A stretch of DNA of 64,000 nt, from positions 1-64,000 of the forward strand of contig NZ_JAGKJK010000013.1 in NCBI RefSeq assembly GCF_020329435.1. Direction: 5' to 3'. Source of the stretch: Bradyrhizobium hereditatis (lineage in GTDB: Bacteria > Pseudomonadota > Alphaproteobacteria > Rhizobiales > Xanthobacteraceae). Shown here in pieces: positions 57,450 through 64,000 of the stretch (positions are counted from its first letter, which is position 1; each line of letters opens with the position of its first letter). A program made the translations under genes and the position numbers. Under the pieces are notes generated by a model that saw nothing but the letters and a program-made list of their open reading frames with translations, searched no databases and was not told where the DNA came from.

Positions 57450-58631
57450 ATGAACAGCCCCAGTCGGGTGATCACCTTCGTTAACGCCGCCCACTTCATC
57501 GACCATTATTCGATGCTGATTTTCGCTGCCGCCGTCATCATCATGGGCCCGGCGCTTGGCATGGCCTATTCGGAACTATTGCCTTACGCCACCCCGGGCT
57601 TCGTGGCGTTCGGTGCCGGCTCGCTCGTCACCGGCTGGCTCGGCGACCGCTGGAGCCGCCGCCACATGATGGTGATCTTCTTCATCGGCATCGGCGCTTC
57701 GATGATCGCGGTCGGCTTCGTGCAGACACCGCTGCAACTCGGGGCCGCGCTGCTTGCGATCGGGCTGTTCGCCTCGATCTATCATCCGGTCGGCACCGCG
57801 ATGATCGTGTCCTATGCCGACAAGCTCGGTCGCGAAATGGGCCTGAACGGCGTCTGGGGCAATCTCGGCGTCGCGTCGTCGGCGCTGGTCACCGGCGTGA
57901 TCGGGCAGTATCTCGGCTGGCGCGCGGCCTTCATCATCCCCGGGATCATCACAATCCTGCTCGGTGTGGCCTTTGCACTGATGGTGGTGCACGAGAACCG
58001 CACCGGCACCCGGCAGGCGGCGGCGCAGGCGCGCGTGGCGAAGCAGGACATGTGGCGGGTGTTCTTGGCGCTATTGATCGTCGTGATCGCGATCTCCACC
58101 ACCTTCAACGCCATCACGGTTGCGATGCCGAAACTGTTCGCCGAGCGGCTAGCCGGCATGACCGATAGCCCGGCCATGCTCGGGGTCATCGCGGCCGGTG
58201 TCTATGTCTTCGGCGCGATGACGCAGTACACCATCGGCAAGTTGATCGACCATTATTCGCTGAAGACCGTGATGCTGCCACTGTCATTTCTGCTGGCGCC
58301 ATTCATGTATTTTGCGGCGACGCTGTCGAACCTGCCGCTGATCATCGCTTCCATCGGCATCGTGATGGGCGCGTTCGGGCAAGTCACGGTCAACGACGCC
58401 ATGGTCGGCAAGTACACCACCGAGGAGTGGCGCTCGCGCGCCTATTCGGTGCGCTACTTCGTCGGCTTCACCGCGGCGGGCGCCTCCGTCGGTCTCGTGG
58501 CGTGGCTTTATGAGCAGGGCGGCTTTGCCACCATGCTGCAGGCGTTCGGCGCGCTATGCCTCTTGGTGATCGTGGCGGCGTTCATCCTGCCGCAGGAGAT
58601 CAAGGCGCCGGCGGCGCAGACTGCGCCATGA
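57450..58631 (+). CDS. MFS transporter
   Basis: A 393-residue membrane carrier with about 12 hydrophobic helices. The motif between helices 2 and 3 is TGWLGDRWSRRHMMVIFF, the standard MFS GxLaDRxGrR form. The N-terminus (VNAAHFIDHYSMLIFAAAVI) resembles the fosmidomycin/NarK-like group of small-substrate exporters. The substrate is unknown; control by the divergent AraC regulator is likely. Confidence 0.88.
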   Translation: MNSPSRVITFVNAAHFIDHYSMLIFAAAVIIMGPALGMAYSELLPYATPGFVAFGAGSLVTGWLGDRWSRRHMMVIFFIGIGASMIAVGFVQTPLQLGAALLAIGLFASIYHPVGTAMIVSYADKLGREMGLNGVWGNLGVASSALVTGVIGQYLGWRAAFIIPGIITILLGVAFALMVVHENRTGTRQAAAQARVAKQDMWRVFLALLIVVIAISTTFNAITVAMPKLFAERLAGMTDSPAMLGVIAAGVYVFGAMTQYTIGKLIDHYSLKTVMLPLSFLLAPFMYFAATLSNLPLIIASIGIVMGAFGQVTVNDAMVGKYTTEEWRSRAYSVRYFVGFTAAGASVGLVAWLYEQGGFATMLQAFGALCLLVIVAAFILPQEIKAPAAQTAP

Positions 58632-58811
58632 CGTCCTGCTGGCGGCGAGCTCACGGCGTCATCAAGCTGTCATAGGCGGCTGCGGCATGGATAGCGAGGC
58701 GTCGCCTCGGCCACCCGCGACGATTTGCTGCGGCGCAATAGCTCGACGAGAACGTAACTAGATCAAACAGAGCACTTGACCATGGCTACCCTCCTTGTGT
58801 GAGGTGCGCGC

Positions 58812-59231
58812 ATGACCCGAATCCGGCTTTTCCTTTGCATCATTGCGATCTCGACGCCTTCGCTGGCGGCAGCGCAGCAGGCCATGAAGTTCGAGGAGGC
58901 TGGGGCCATGTTGGCCGCGAGCTGCGGCAAGGACATCGACGACAACTGCCGCGGCGTCAATCTCGACGCGACGCGGCTGCGGGAGTGCCTGAACCGCAAC
59001 CAGGACGTGGTGTCTGCGAAGTGCAAGGCGGATTTTCCACAAGCGCTTGGCGCCATCCAGGCGCGCGTCACCGCGCGTACCTCGCTCGTCAAACTGTGCA
59101 ATTGGGAATTGAACCGTTTCTGCGGCGAGGTTCGGACCGATCCCGTCAAGGGCCTGCAGTGCCTCCTGGAGTCCACCAAGAAGGCGACGCCGAACTGCAA
59201 CAAGGCGATCAGCGCGGCGGGGTATCATTGA
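58812..59231 (+). CDS. Secreted cysteine-rich repeat protein
   Basis: A 139-residue protein with signal peptide MTRIRLFLCIIAISTPSLAA. The mature part holds two similar Cys-containing repeats: AASCGKDIDDNCRGVNLDA..RECLNRN..VSAKCKADF and KLCNWELNRFCGEVRTD..LQCLLESTKKATPNC. It matches the cysteine-rich repeat family (as in Golgi apparatus protein-like bacterial homologs); eight Cys could make four disulfides in the periplasm. Its stop overlaps the next start by one base (TGATG). Confidence 0.82.
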   Translation: MTRIRLFLCIIAISTPSLAAAQQAMKFEEAGAMLAASCGKDIDDNCRGVNLDATRLRECLNRNQDVVSAKCKADFPQALGAIQARVTARTSLVKLCNWELNRFCGEVRTDPVKGLQCLLESTKKATPNCNKAISAAGYH

Positions 59232-59890
59232 TGCGTGGGGTAAGGAAACTGCGCGGCCTCGATCTCTTGCTGGGCGTCTCGGCCCTGTTTGCGTTGCCGA
59301 TGGCGGTGGCACAGGCGCAAACTGCAACCTCGACCGCAGATATCATCGAAAAGCTCGCCGTCGATGGCGAGGCGGATATCGACATTGCCGCCTTGCGTCA
59401 GCAGGCCGCCGACCGCATCAAGGCGAGGGCAGATGCCCAGCCGCAAAAGCGGCCGCCGATCGCGCCGCAACTGACGAAGCTGCCGCAAGTCCGTTTCGAT
59501 ATCGTGTTCGATCAGGATTCTTCGCTCGTCCGGCCGGCCTCCTACCAGACCATCGGCACCATCGCGGACGCACTGACCGATCCAAAAACGCGGCCCTACC
59601 GCTATCTGATCGTCGACCATGTCGAAGCTGCCGGGCGGCGCGACCACAATCTGATCTTGAGCCAGCGGCGCGCCGACTCGATCCGTGATGTGCTGGTGAA
59701 CACCTTCAAGGTGCATCCGAAGCGGCTGCAGGCGCTTGGGCTGGGTGAGGAACAGTTGCAGGATGTCAATCGCCCGGCAGCGCCTGCCAACGCGCGCGTA
59801 CAGATCATTGCGATCGGCAAGTTCGAGACGGAGCCGGCAACGCCGGCCGCGGCGGCACAGAAAGGCGCGGCTGCAAAGAAGAAGCGCTGA
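59231..59890 (+). CDS. OmpA family protein
   Basis: A 219-residue exported protein. A signal peptide (about 1-29; LLGVSALFALPMAVAQAQ) precedes a short helical region and an OmpA-like peptidoglycan-binding domain. The signature is degenerate: LIVDHVEAAGRRDHNLILSQ followed by RRADSIRDVL, with the usual GHTD replaced by VDHVE. A Lys/Ala tail ends the protein. It is co-translated with the Cys-rich protein (TGATG). It may anchor a periplasmic assembly to the cell wall. Confidence 0.82.
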   Translation: MRGVRKLRGLDLLLGVSALFALPMAVAQAQTATSTADIIEKLAVDGEADIDIAALRQQAADRIKARADAQPQKRPPIAPQLTKLPQVRFDIVFDQDSSLVRPASYQTIGTIADALTDPKTRPYRYLIVDHVEAAGRRDHNLILSQRRADSIRDVLVNTFKVHPKRLQALGLGEEQLQDVNRPAAPANARVQIIAIGKFETEPATPAAAAQKGAAAKKKR

Positions 59891-59948
59891 TCATCCTCGA
59901 CAAGGATGAATGCGAGACGTGTCGCTGGGAGAGAGAAGGAGCCTTGCG

Positions 59949-60752
59949 ATGTTCAATCAACTTTCGCCGCGGATAATCGGCCTCTTTCTGGGATGGACAG
60001 TGATGATGACAGCGCCCGCTGCGGCAGATGCGTTGAAGGATGAGATCGCGCCGACCGGCAAGCTGCGGGTGGCGATTGCGATCAGCCCGGCTGGCGGTGC
60101 GTTCTGGTCGACCAAGACCGAGACAGGTTATGCCGGCGTGCCGGTCGATCTCGGCAAGGCGATGGCGGAGCAGCTTGGCGTGCCCGTCGAATATGTCCCG
60201 CACAACAATTCCGGCCAGATCGTCGATGCGGCCGCGAAAGGCACCTGGGACGTCACCTTCCTGCCCAAAGATCCGGAGCGCGAAGGCAGGATGGCGTTCG
60301 GGCCGATCTACGAGGTTGCGGACGCGACCTACATCGTCAAGCCGGGCTCAACGATCACGAATTTCGCAACCCTCGATCAGCCGGGCGTCAGGGTCGCTGC
60401 CGTCAACAACACAACCACGATGCGCGGCGCGATCGCGCATCTGAAGAACGCCAAGGTGACCGGCTATCAGACCTATGACGAAATCTTCGGCCTGCTCAAG
60501 AGTGGTGAGATCGACGCGTTCGCGTTGTCGCGCGACCAGCTCAATGCCATGGCCAAGCAGATCCCGGGCACGCGTGTGCTCGACGAAACCTTCAAGCAGA
60601 CGGTCACGGCAGTCGCCGTACCGCTCAATCGTCCGCAGTCGCTGGCGTTCGTGGTCAAGTTCATGAACGACGCGATCGCGAGCGGCACGCTGCGCAAGGC
60701 CTACGACAATAACGGCCTGAAGGACCGGCCGGTGCGGACGCAGACGAAATAG
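59949..60752 (+). CDS. ABC-type amino-acid solute-binding protein (family 3)
   Basis: A 267-residue periplasmic binding protein. From MFNQLSPRIIGLFLGWTVMM the signal peptide ends near APAAADA. The mature part begins APTGKLRVAIAISPAGGAFWS and has GYAGVPVDLGKAMAEQLGV, WDVTFLPKDPEREGRMAFG and TLDQPGVRVAAVNNTTT, the two-lobed family 3 pattern. AAGGAG 8 bases before the ATG is a strong site. No permease or ATPase gene is nearby, so it may work with a distant transporter or as a sensor. It follows the OmpA-like gene by 58 bp. Confidence 0.86.
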   Translation: MFNQLSPRIIGLFLGWTVMMTAPAAADALKDEIAPTGKLRVAIAISPAGGAFWSTKTETGYAGVPVDLGKAMAEQLGVPVEYVPHNNSGQIVDAAAKGTWDVTFLPKDPEREGRMAFGPIYEVADATYIVKPGSTITNFATLDQPGVRVAAVNNTTTMRGAIAHLKNAKVTGYQTYDEIFGLLKSGEIDAFALSRDQLNAMAKQIPGTRVLDETFKQTVTAVAVPLNRPQSLAFVVKFMNDAIASGTLRKAYDNNGLKDRPVRTQTK

Positions 60753-60894
60753 GCGGGGCGCGGCGTTGCGGCAGGCGCTAACATCTGTGCAACTGCACAA
60801 ATACAAGGCATCGATCCTCGGCCAGGCACCGCGCGATAGGGCCATAACCACGTAAAAATACGCGCTTTTTTGAGCCAACGGCCCGATTTCGGGT

Positions 60895-60911
60895 TGGCAC
60901 ATCGATTGCTT
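60895..60911 (+). promoter_or_regulatory. Sigma-54 promoter of the formate/nitrite transporter
   Basis: TGGCAC (60895-60900), 5 bases (ATCGA), then TTGCTT (60906-60911): an exact match to the -24/-12 consensus TGGCAC-N5-TTGCW. The likely start of transcription is about 60922, leaving about 280 bases of leader before the transporter ATG. Nitrogen control by NtrC fits the gene but no NtrC site was firmly recognised. Confidence 0.7.
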
Positions 60912-60957
60912 AATCCTGTCTCAGTCAATGACGACTGCCGTCCTTTCGGATTGCCAT

Positions 60958-61005
60958 GGCCAGCGTTGGCCGAAGGCGTTGGGATCAAGCAGCCTCGCGT
61001 GAGGC
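60958..61005 (+). promoter_or_regulatory. Paired leader hairpins, possible ANTAR/NasT-type motif
   Basis: Two 4-bp stems with 6-base loops stand 20 bases apart: loop AGCGTT (60962-60967) and loop CGCGTG (60996-61001). The ANTAR recognition motif expects two such hairpins with A at loop position 1 and G at position 4; the first fits, the second has G4 but C1. This is a candidate only. Confidence 0.3.
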
Positions 61006-61203
61006 GCTTCGAGCAGTCTTCGGGACCACCACCTTACGATAGCTCGCGCATCCTTATCCCTGGGCGTGACCTGCGTCGTTCTGTGCCGCTCAAAGGCGGC
61101 ATCGGATTCGTCGCGCACGAGGACGGCAAGATTTTTCACTCGATCGGTGCACGGCTGCGCAGCATCCGGCGCGCTTCAACCTTGTCTCGCAAAGGGGAAT
61201 GGA

Positions 61204-62055
61204 ATGGCCTATCTCGCGCCTTCGGAATTCGTGACCAAGATGGTCGACGCCGGAGAATCCAAAATCTTCATGTCGACGCGCGATACGGTCATCCGCGCCT
61301 ACATGGCCGGGGCAATCCTCGCGCTCGCCGCGGCGTTTGCGATCACCATCAACGTGCAGACCGGCGTACCGATCGTCGGCGCCGCGCTGTTCCCAGTTGG
61401 CTTCTGCATGCTGTATCTGCTCGGCTTCGACCTGCTCACCGGCGTGTTCGTGCTGGCGCCGCTCGCGCTGATCGACAAGCGCCCGGGCGTGACGCTCGGC
61501 GGCGTGCTGCGCAATTGGGGCCTCGTCTTCATCGGCAATTTCGCGGGCGCCTTCACGGTCGCCGTGATGATGTCGATCGTGTTCACCTTCGGCTGGTCGC
61601 AGGCGCCGGACAAGGTCGGCCAGGTGATCGGCACCATCGGCGAAAGCCGCACCGTCGGCTATGCCGACCATGGCGCGGCCGGCATGCTGACGCTGTTCAT
61701 CCGCGGCATGCTCTGCAACTGGATGGTTTCCGCCGGCGTCGTCGGTGCGATGATCTCCACCCATGTCAGCGGCAAGGTGATCGCGATGTGGATGCCGATC
61801 ATGCTGTTCTTCTTCATGACTTTCGAGCATTCCATCGTGAACATGTTCCTGTTCCCGTCCGGTCTTCTGCTCGGCGGCAAATTCACCTGGTGGGACTATC
61901 TGATCTGGAACGAGATCCCGACCGTGGTCGGTAACCTCGTCGGCGGCCTCGCCTTCACCGGGCTGACGCTGTACGCGACCCACGTCAAGACTGGCCCGTC
62001 GCGCAGCGCGTCGGCTGCGGCATCTTCGCGGCCGTCCTCGCGCATTGCCGCTTGA
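61204..62055 (+). CDS. Formate/nitrite transporter family protein
   Basis: A 283-residue FNT channel/transporter with six membrane helices. The start MAYLAPSEFVTKMVDAGESK has GGGGA upstream. The substrate path blocks are LCNWMVSAGVVGAMISTHVS and GFDLLTGVFVLAPLALIDK, with HSIVNMFLFPSGLLLGG near the last helices. The family moves formate, nitrite or hydrosulfide; nitrite is favoured by the sigma-54 promoter and by the kinase/phosphatase neighbour often seen near nitrate assimilation genes. A Ser/Ala tail ends the protein. Confidence 0.9.
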   Translation: MAYLAPSEFVTKMVDAGESKIFMSTRDTVIRAYMAGAILALAAAFAITINVQTGVPIVGAALFPVGFCMLYLLGFDLLTGVFVLAPLALIDKRPGVTLGGVLRNWGLVFIGNFAGAFTVAVMMSIVFTFGWSQAPDKVGQVIGTIGESRTVGYADHGAAGMLTLFIRGMLCNWMVSAGVVGAMISTHVSGKVIAMWMPIMLFFFMTFEHSIVNMFLFPSGLLLGGKFTWWDYLIWNEIPTVVGNLVGGLAFTGLTLYATHVKTGPSRSASAAASSRPSSRIAA

Positions 62056-62067
62056 TCTTGAGATGAG

Positions 62068-62101
62068 GATGGGCCTCTCCTCGCAAGGGGAGAGGCCCAT
62101 C
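62068..62101 (+). terminator. Strong hairpin between transporter and kinase genes
   Basis: GATGGGCCTCTCC (62068-62080) pairs perfectly with GGAGAGGCCCATC (62089-62101) across TCGCAAGG: 13 bp of stem. It starts 12 bases after the transporter stop and ends 16 bases before the kinase start. No T-run follows, so it may reduce, stabilise or segment the message rather than end it. Confidence 0.5.
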
Positions 62102-62117
62102 GTCGTAAAGGGCGGGA

Positions 62118-63851
62118 ATGCCGCGCGAGCTGAAAATATCGGTCGGACAATTTTCCGATAAGGGAGCTAAGGAAACCAACCAGGATTTCCATGGCGTCCT
62201 GATCCCGGACGAGCCGTTGCTCAGTCTCAAGGGCATTTCCATCGTGCTGGCCGACGGCATCAGTACGAGCAGGGTTTCCCGCGTCGCCGCGGAATCTGCG
62301 GTGAAGGGATTCCTGACCGACTATTACTGCACCTCGGAATCCTGGTCGGTGCGCACCTCGGCGCAGCGCGTGCTGGAGGCGACCAATTCCTGGCTGCATT
62401 CGCAGACGCGCAGCCAGTATGCCTATGACAAGGATCGCGGGTACGTCTGCACGCTCAGCGCCATCGTGATCAAGTCGACCACGGCGCATCTCTTTCATAT
62501 CGGCGATTCCCGGATCTATCGCCTCTCCGGCAACTCGCTCGAGCAATTGACCAACGACCACCGCGTCGTCATTTCTTCCGAGCAGAGCTATCTCGGCCGC
62601 GCCCTTGGCGTGAATCCGCAGGTCGAAATCGATTACCTGACCTTCAAGGTCGAGAAGGGCGACGTTTTCGTGCTGGTGACCGACGGCATCTACGAGCATG
62701 TCGCCGACCGCGTCATTGCGCGGGCGATCAAGGATGGTGCGGCGGACCTCGATCAGGCGGCCAGGGCGATCGTCGAAATGGCGTTCGATCTCGGCAGCAA
62801 GGACAATCTCACCATCCAGATCGTCCGCGTCGACGAGGTGCCGGACGGCGCCGCGGCCGAAGTGTTCGCGCAGCCGCACGAGCTGCCGCTGCCGCCGCTT
62901 CTGGAGGCGCGCGCCGTGTTCGACGGCTACCGGATCGTCCGCGAGCTGCACGGCTCGAGCCGCAGCCACATCTATCTCGCCGTCGACATCGAGACCGACG
63001 CGGTCGTCACCATCAAGATTCCCTCGATCGACCTGCGCGATGATCCGGCCTACCTGAAGCGGTTCATGATGGAGGAGTGGGTGGCGCGGCGGATCGACAG
63101 TCCGCATGTGCTGAAGCCCTGCCTTTTGCAGCGCAAGCGCAACTTCCTCTATGTCGCAACCGAATATATCGACGGGCAGACGCTGACGCAGTGGATGATC
63201 GACAATCCAAAGCCCAGCCTGGAGACTGTGCGCGGCATCGTCGAGCAGATCGCCAAGGGCCTGCGCGCCTTCCACCGCAAGGAGATGCTGCACCAGGACA
63301 TCAGGCCCGACAACATCATGATCGACGCCACGGGCACCGTGAAGATCATCGATTTCGGTTCGACGAAAATCACCGGTGTTGTCGAAGCCGAGCCGTCAGG
63401 CATGCGCAACGACATTCTCGGCACCCAGCAATATACCGCGCCCGAATATTTCCTCGGCGAGCGCGCCACGACGCGCTCCGACCTGTTTTCGCTCGGTGTC
63501 ATCACCTATCAGATGCTGACTGGAAAATTGCCCTACGGCGCGCAGATCGCAAAGGCGCGGACGCGGTCGCAGTTCAGCAGGCTGGTCTACCGCCCGGCAT
63601 CGCACGGCGACCGCGACATACCGCAATGGATCGACGGCACGCTCGAAAAGGCCGTGCACCCCAATCCCCTGAAGCGCTACGACAGTTTTTCGGAATTTTT
63701 GTTCGACCTGCGCCATCCCAACGCGAACTATCTCTCGACATCATCGACTCCGCTGATCGAGCGCAATCCGCTATTGTTCTGGAAGAGCACGACGGTCGTC
63801 CTGGCGCTCGCCGTGATCGTGCTGCTGGCGATGCAGCACATGCATCGGTGA
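62118..63851 (+). CDS. Bifunctional PP2C phosphatase / Ser-Thr protein kinase, membrane-anchored
   Basis: A 577-residue fusion. The PP2C part (about 1-240) keeps metal Asp residues: LADG (Asp46), HIGDS (Asp130), VTDG (Asp189) and SKDN (Asp229). The kinase part (about 268-530) has VVTIKI (Lys300), catalytic loop HQDIRPDN (Asp394, Arg396 in the usual Lys place), IIDFGST (Asp412) and TAPEYF. The Gly-rich loop is poor (ELHGSSRSH). One membrane helix near 552-572 ends the protein, so both enzymes face the cytoplasm. It follows the nitrite-type transporter, and may control it or nitrate assimilation. Confidence 0.88.
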   Translation: MPRELKISVGQFSDKGAKETNQDFHGVLIPDEPLLSLKGISIVLADGISTSRVSRVAAESAVKGFLTDYYCTSESWSVRTSAQRVLEATNSWLHSQTRSQYAYDKDRGYVCTLSAIVIKSTTAHLFHIGDSRIYRLSGNSLEQLTNDHRVVISSEQSYLGRALGVNPQVEIDYLTFKVEKGDVFVLVTDGIYEHVADRVIARAIKDGAADLDQAARAIVEMAFDLGSKDNLTIQIVRVDEVPDGAAAEVFAQPHELPLPPLLEARAVFDGYRIVRELHGSSRSHIYLAVDIETDAVVTIKIPSIDLRDDPAYLKRFMMEEWVARRIDSPHVLKPCLLQRKRNFLYVATEYIDGQTLTQWMIDNPKPSLETVRGIVEQIAKGLRAFHRKEMLHQDIRPDNIMIDATGTVKIIDFGSTKITGVVEAEPSGMRNDILGTQQYTAPEYFLGERATTRSDLFSLGVITYQMLTGKLPYGAQIAKARTRSQFSRLVYRPASHGDRDIPQWIDGTLEKAVHPNPLKRYDSFSEFLFDLRHPNANYLSTSSTPLIERNPLLFWKSTTVVLALAVIVLLAMQHMHR

Positions 63852-63856
63852 TACCT

Positions 63857-63964
63857 GTCATGCCCCGCTTCAGGCGGGGCATCCAGTACTCCGTGTCGTC
63901 AATTTTTCTTTCACAATGCGGGCTGCAGGGTACTGGATCGCCCGATCGACGTCGGGCGATGACA
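63857..63964. repeat. Dispersed palindromic repeat, family A, copy 4
   Basis: A 108-bp copy right after the kinase stop. The left hairpin is TGCCCCGC TTCAG GCGGGGCA and the right is ATCGCCCGA TCGACG TCGGGCGAT. GTCAT and ATGAC are at the ends, with ATCCAGTA and TACTGGAT in the middle. It is the best-preserved paired-hairpin example in the window and likely ends the kinase transcript. Confidence 0.85.
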
Positions 63965-64000
63965 AGCCTAGTTCGTCGTGGCAATCGGATCCAGCCCGCT

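Larger units (their letters stand above)
60753..61203. other. 451-bp gap with sigma-54 promoter and long leader
   Basis: No gene is supported. It holds an inverted repeat TGTGCA-AC-TGCACA (60786-60799), the sigma-54 promoter below, and a predicted leader of about 280 bases. Leader hairpins are GGCC AGCGTT GGCC (60958-60971), GCCT CGCGTG AGGC (60992-61005) and TGCCGC TCAAAG GCGGCA (61084-61101). A T-run sits at 61132-61136. Confidence 0.6.

Noticed and set aside
60786..60799. TGTGCA-AC-TGCACA as an NtrC site
   Set aside because: The half-sites face the wrong way relative to the NtrC consensus TGCAC...GTGCA; it is kept only as an unassigned inverted repeat.

Overview
The window looks like chromosomal DNA of a Bradyrhizobium-type alphaproteobacterium (Nitrobacteraceae). 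The support is high GC with strong third-position bias, proteins that read like rhizobial orthologs (PrkA, KorAB, DUF3309, a TarD-like enzyme), exact or near matches to the general-stress EcfG promoter (GGAAC-N16-CGTT), and two dispersed palindromic repeat families typical of such genomes. No rRNA, tRNA, CRISPR array, IS element or prophage was found. Coding density is high, and many long antisense frames are only shadows of real genes.

Layout. 1-3558: divergent NHEJ repair genes ku (cut by the window edge) and ligD with overlapping stress-type promoters. 3559-4394: a repeat, a tiny DUF3309 membrane peptide and a PHA-system protein. 4381-20583: a trehalose/alpha-glucan block, with treS-maltokinase, glgB, glgX, treZ and treY tightly coupled on the minus strand and malQ plus a GH15 hydrolase on the plus strand. 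20826-28266: a hexose-phosphate operon on the minus strand (transaldolase-Pgi fusion, gnd, zwf, pgl, gluconokinase, HAD phosphatase). 28267-30014: a decayed stretch with a frameshifted DsrE-type gene, a truncated hypothetical gene and a 20-bp tandem duplication. 30015-34793: prkA-DUF444-SpoVR stress module. 34852-39523: a ferredoxin-dependent 2-oxoacid oxidoreductase with an FAD/4Fe-4S partner. 39824-41023: chrA. 41465-46589: pqqABCDE followed by a prolyl aminopeptidase and a small dimeric-barrel protein. 46897-51641: a DUF6894-like protein, PQQ-type sugar dehydrogenase, dihaem cytochrome c, amidase, glutathione peroxidase and DUF3297. 51789-52958: a broken D-tartrate dehydratase gene. 53080-58631: serA, GNAT, malonyl-CoA decarboxylase, AraC regulator and MFS transporter. 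58812-60752: a secreted Cys-rich protein, an OmpA-like protein and an orphan solute-binding protein. 60753-63851: a sigma-54 promoter with a long leader, a formate/nitrite transporter and a PP2C/kinase fusion.

How the genes fit together. The glucan block can make trehalose both from glycogen (GlgX/TreY/TreZ) and from maltose (TreS), with MalQ and GH15 recycling the products. The next operon feeds glucose-6-phosphate into the oxidative pentose phosphate and Entner-Doudoroff routes. The PQQ operon makes the cofactor probably used by the nearby sugar dehydrogenase, which could pass electrons to the adjacent cytochrome c. Stress control may link the NHEJ genes, malQ and perhaps prkA and DUF3309.

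The most noteworthy points are the EcfG promoters, the doubly frameshifted tartrate dehydratase with replaced metal ligands, the sigma-54/leader arrangement before the nitrite transporter and its kinase/phosphatase neighbour, the TreS-maltokinase without GlgE, and the paired repeat families. I did not find a wholly new multi-gene system. The best candidates for undescribed biology are the transporter-kinase leader region and the Cys-rich/OmpA/solute-binding cassette.
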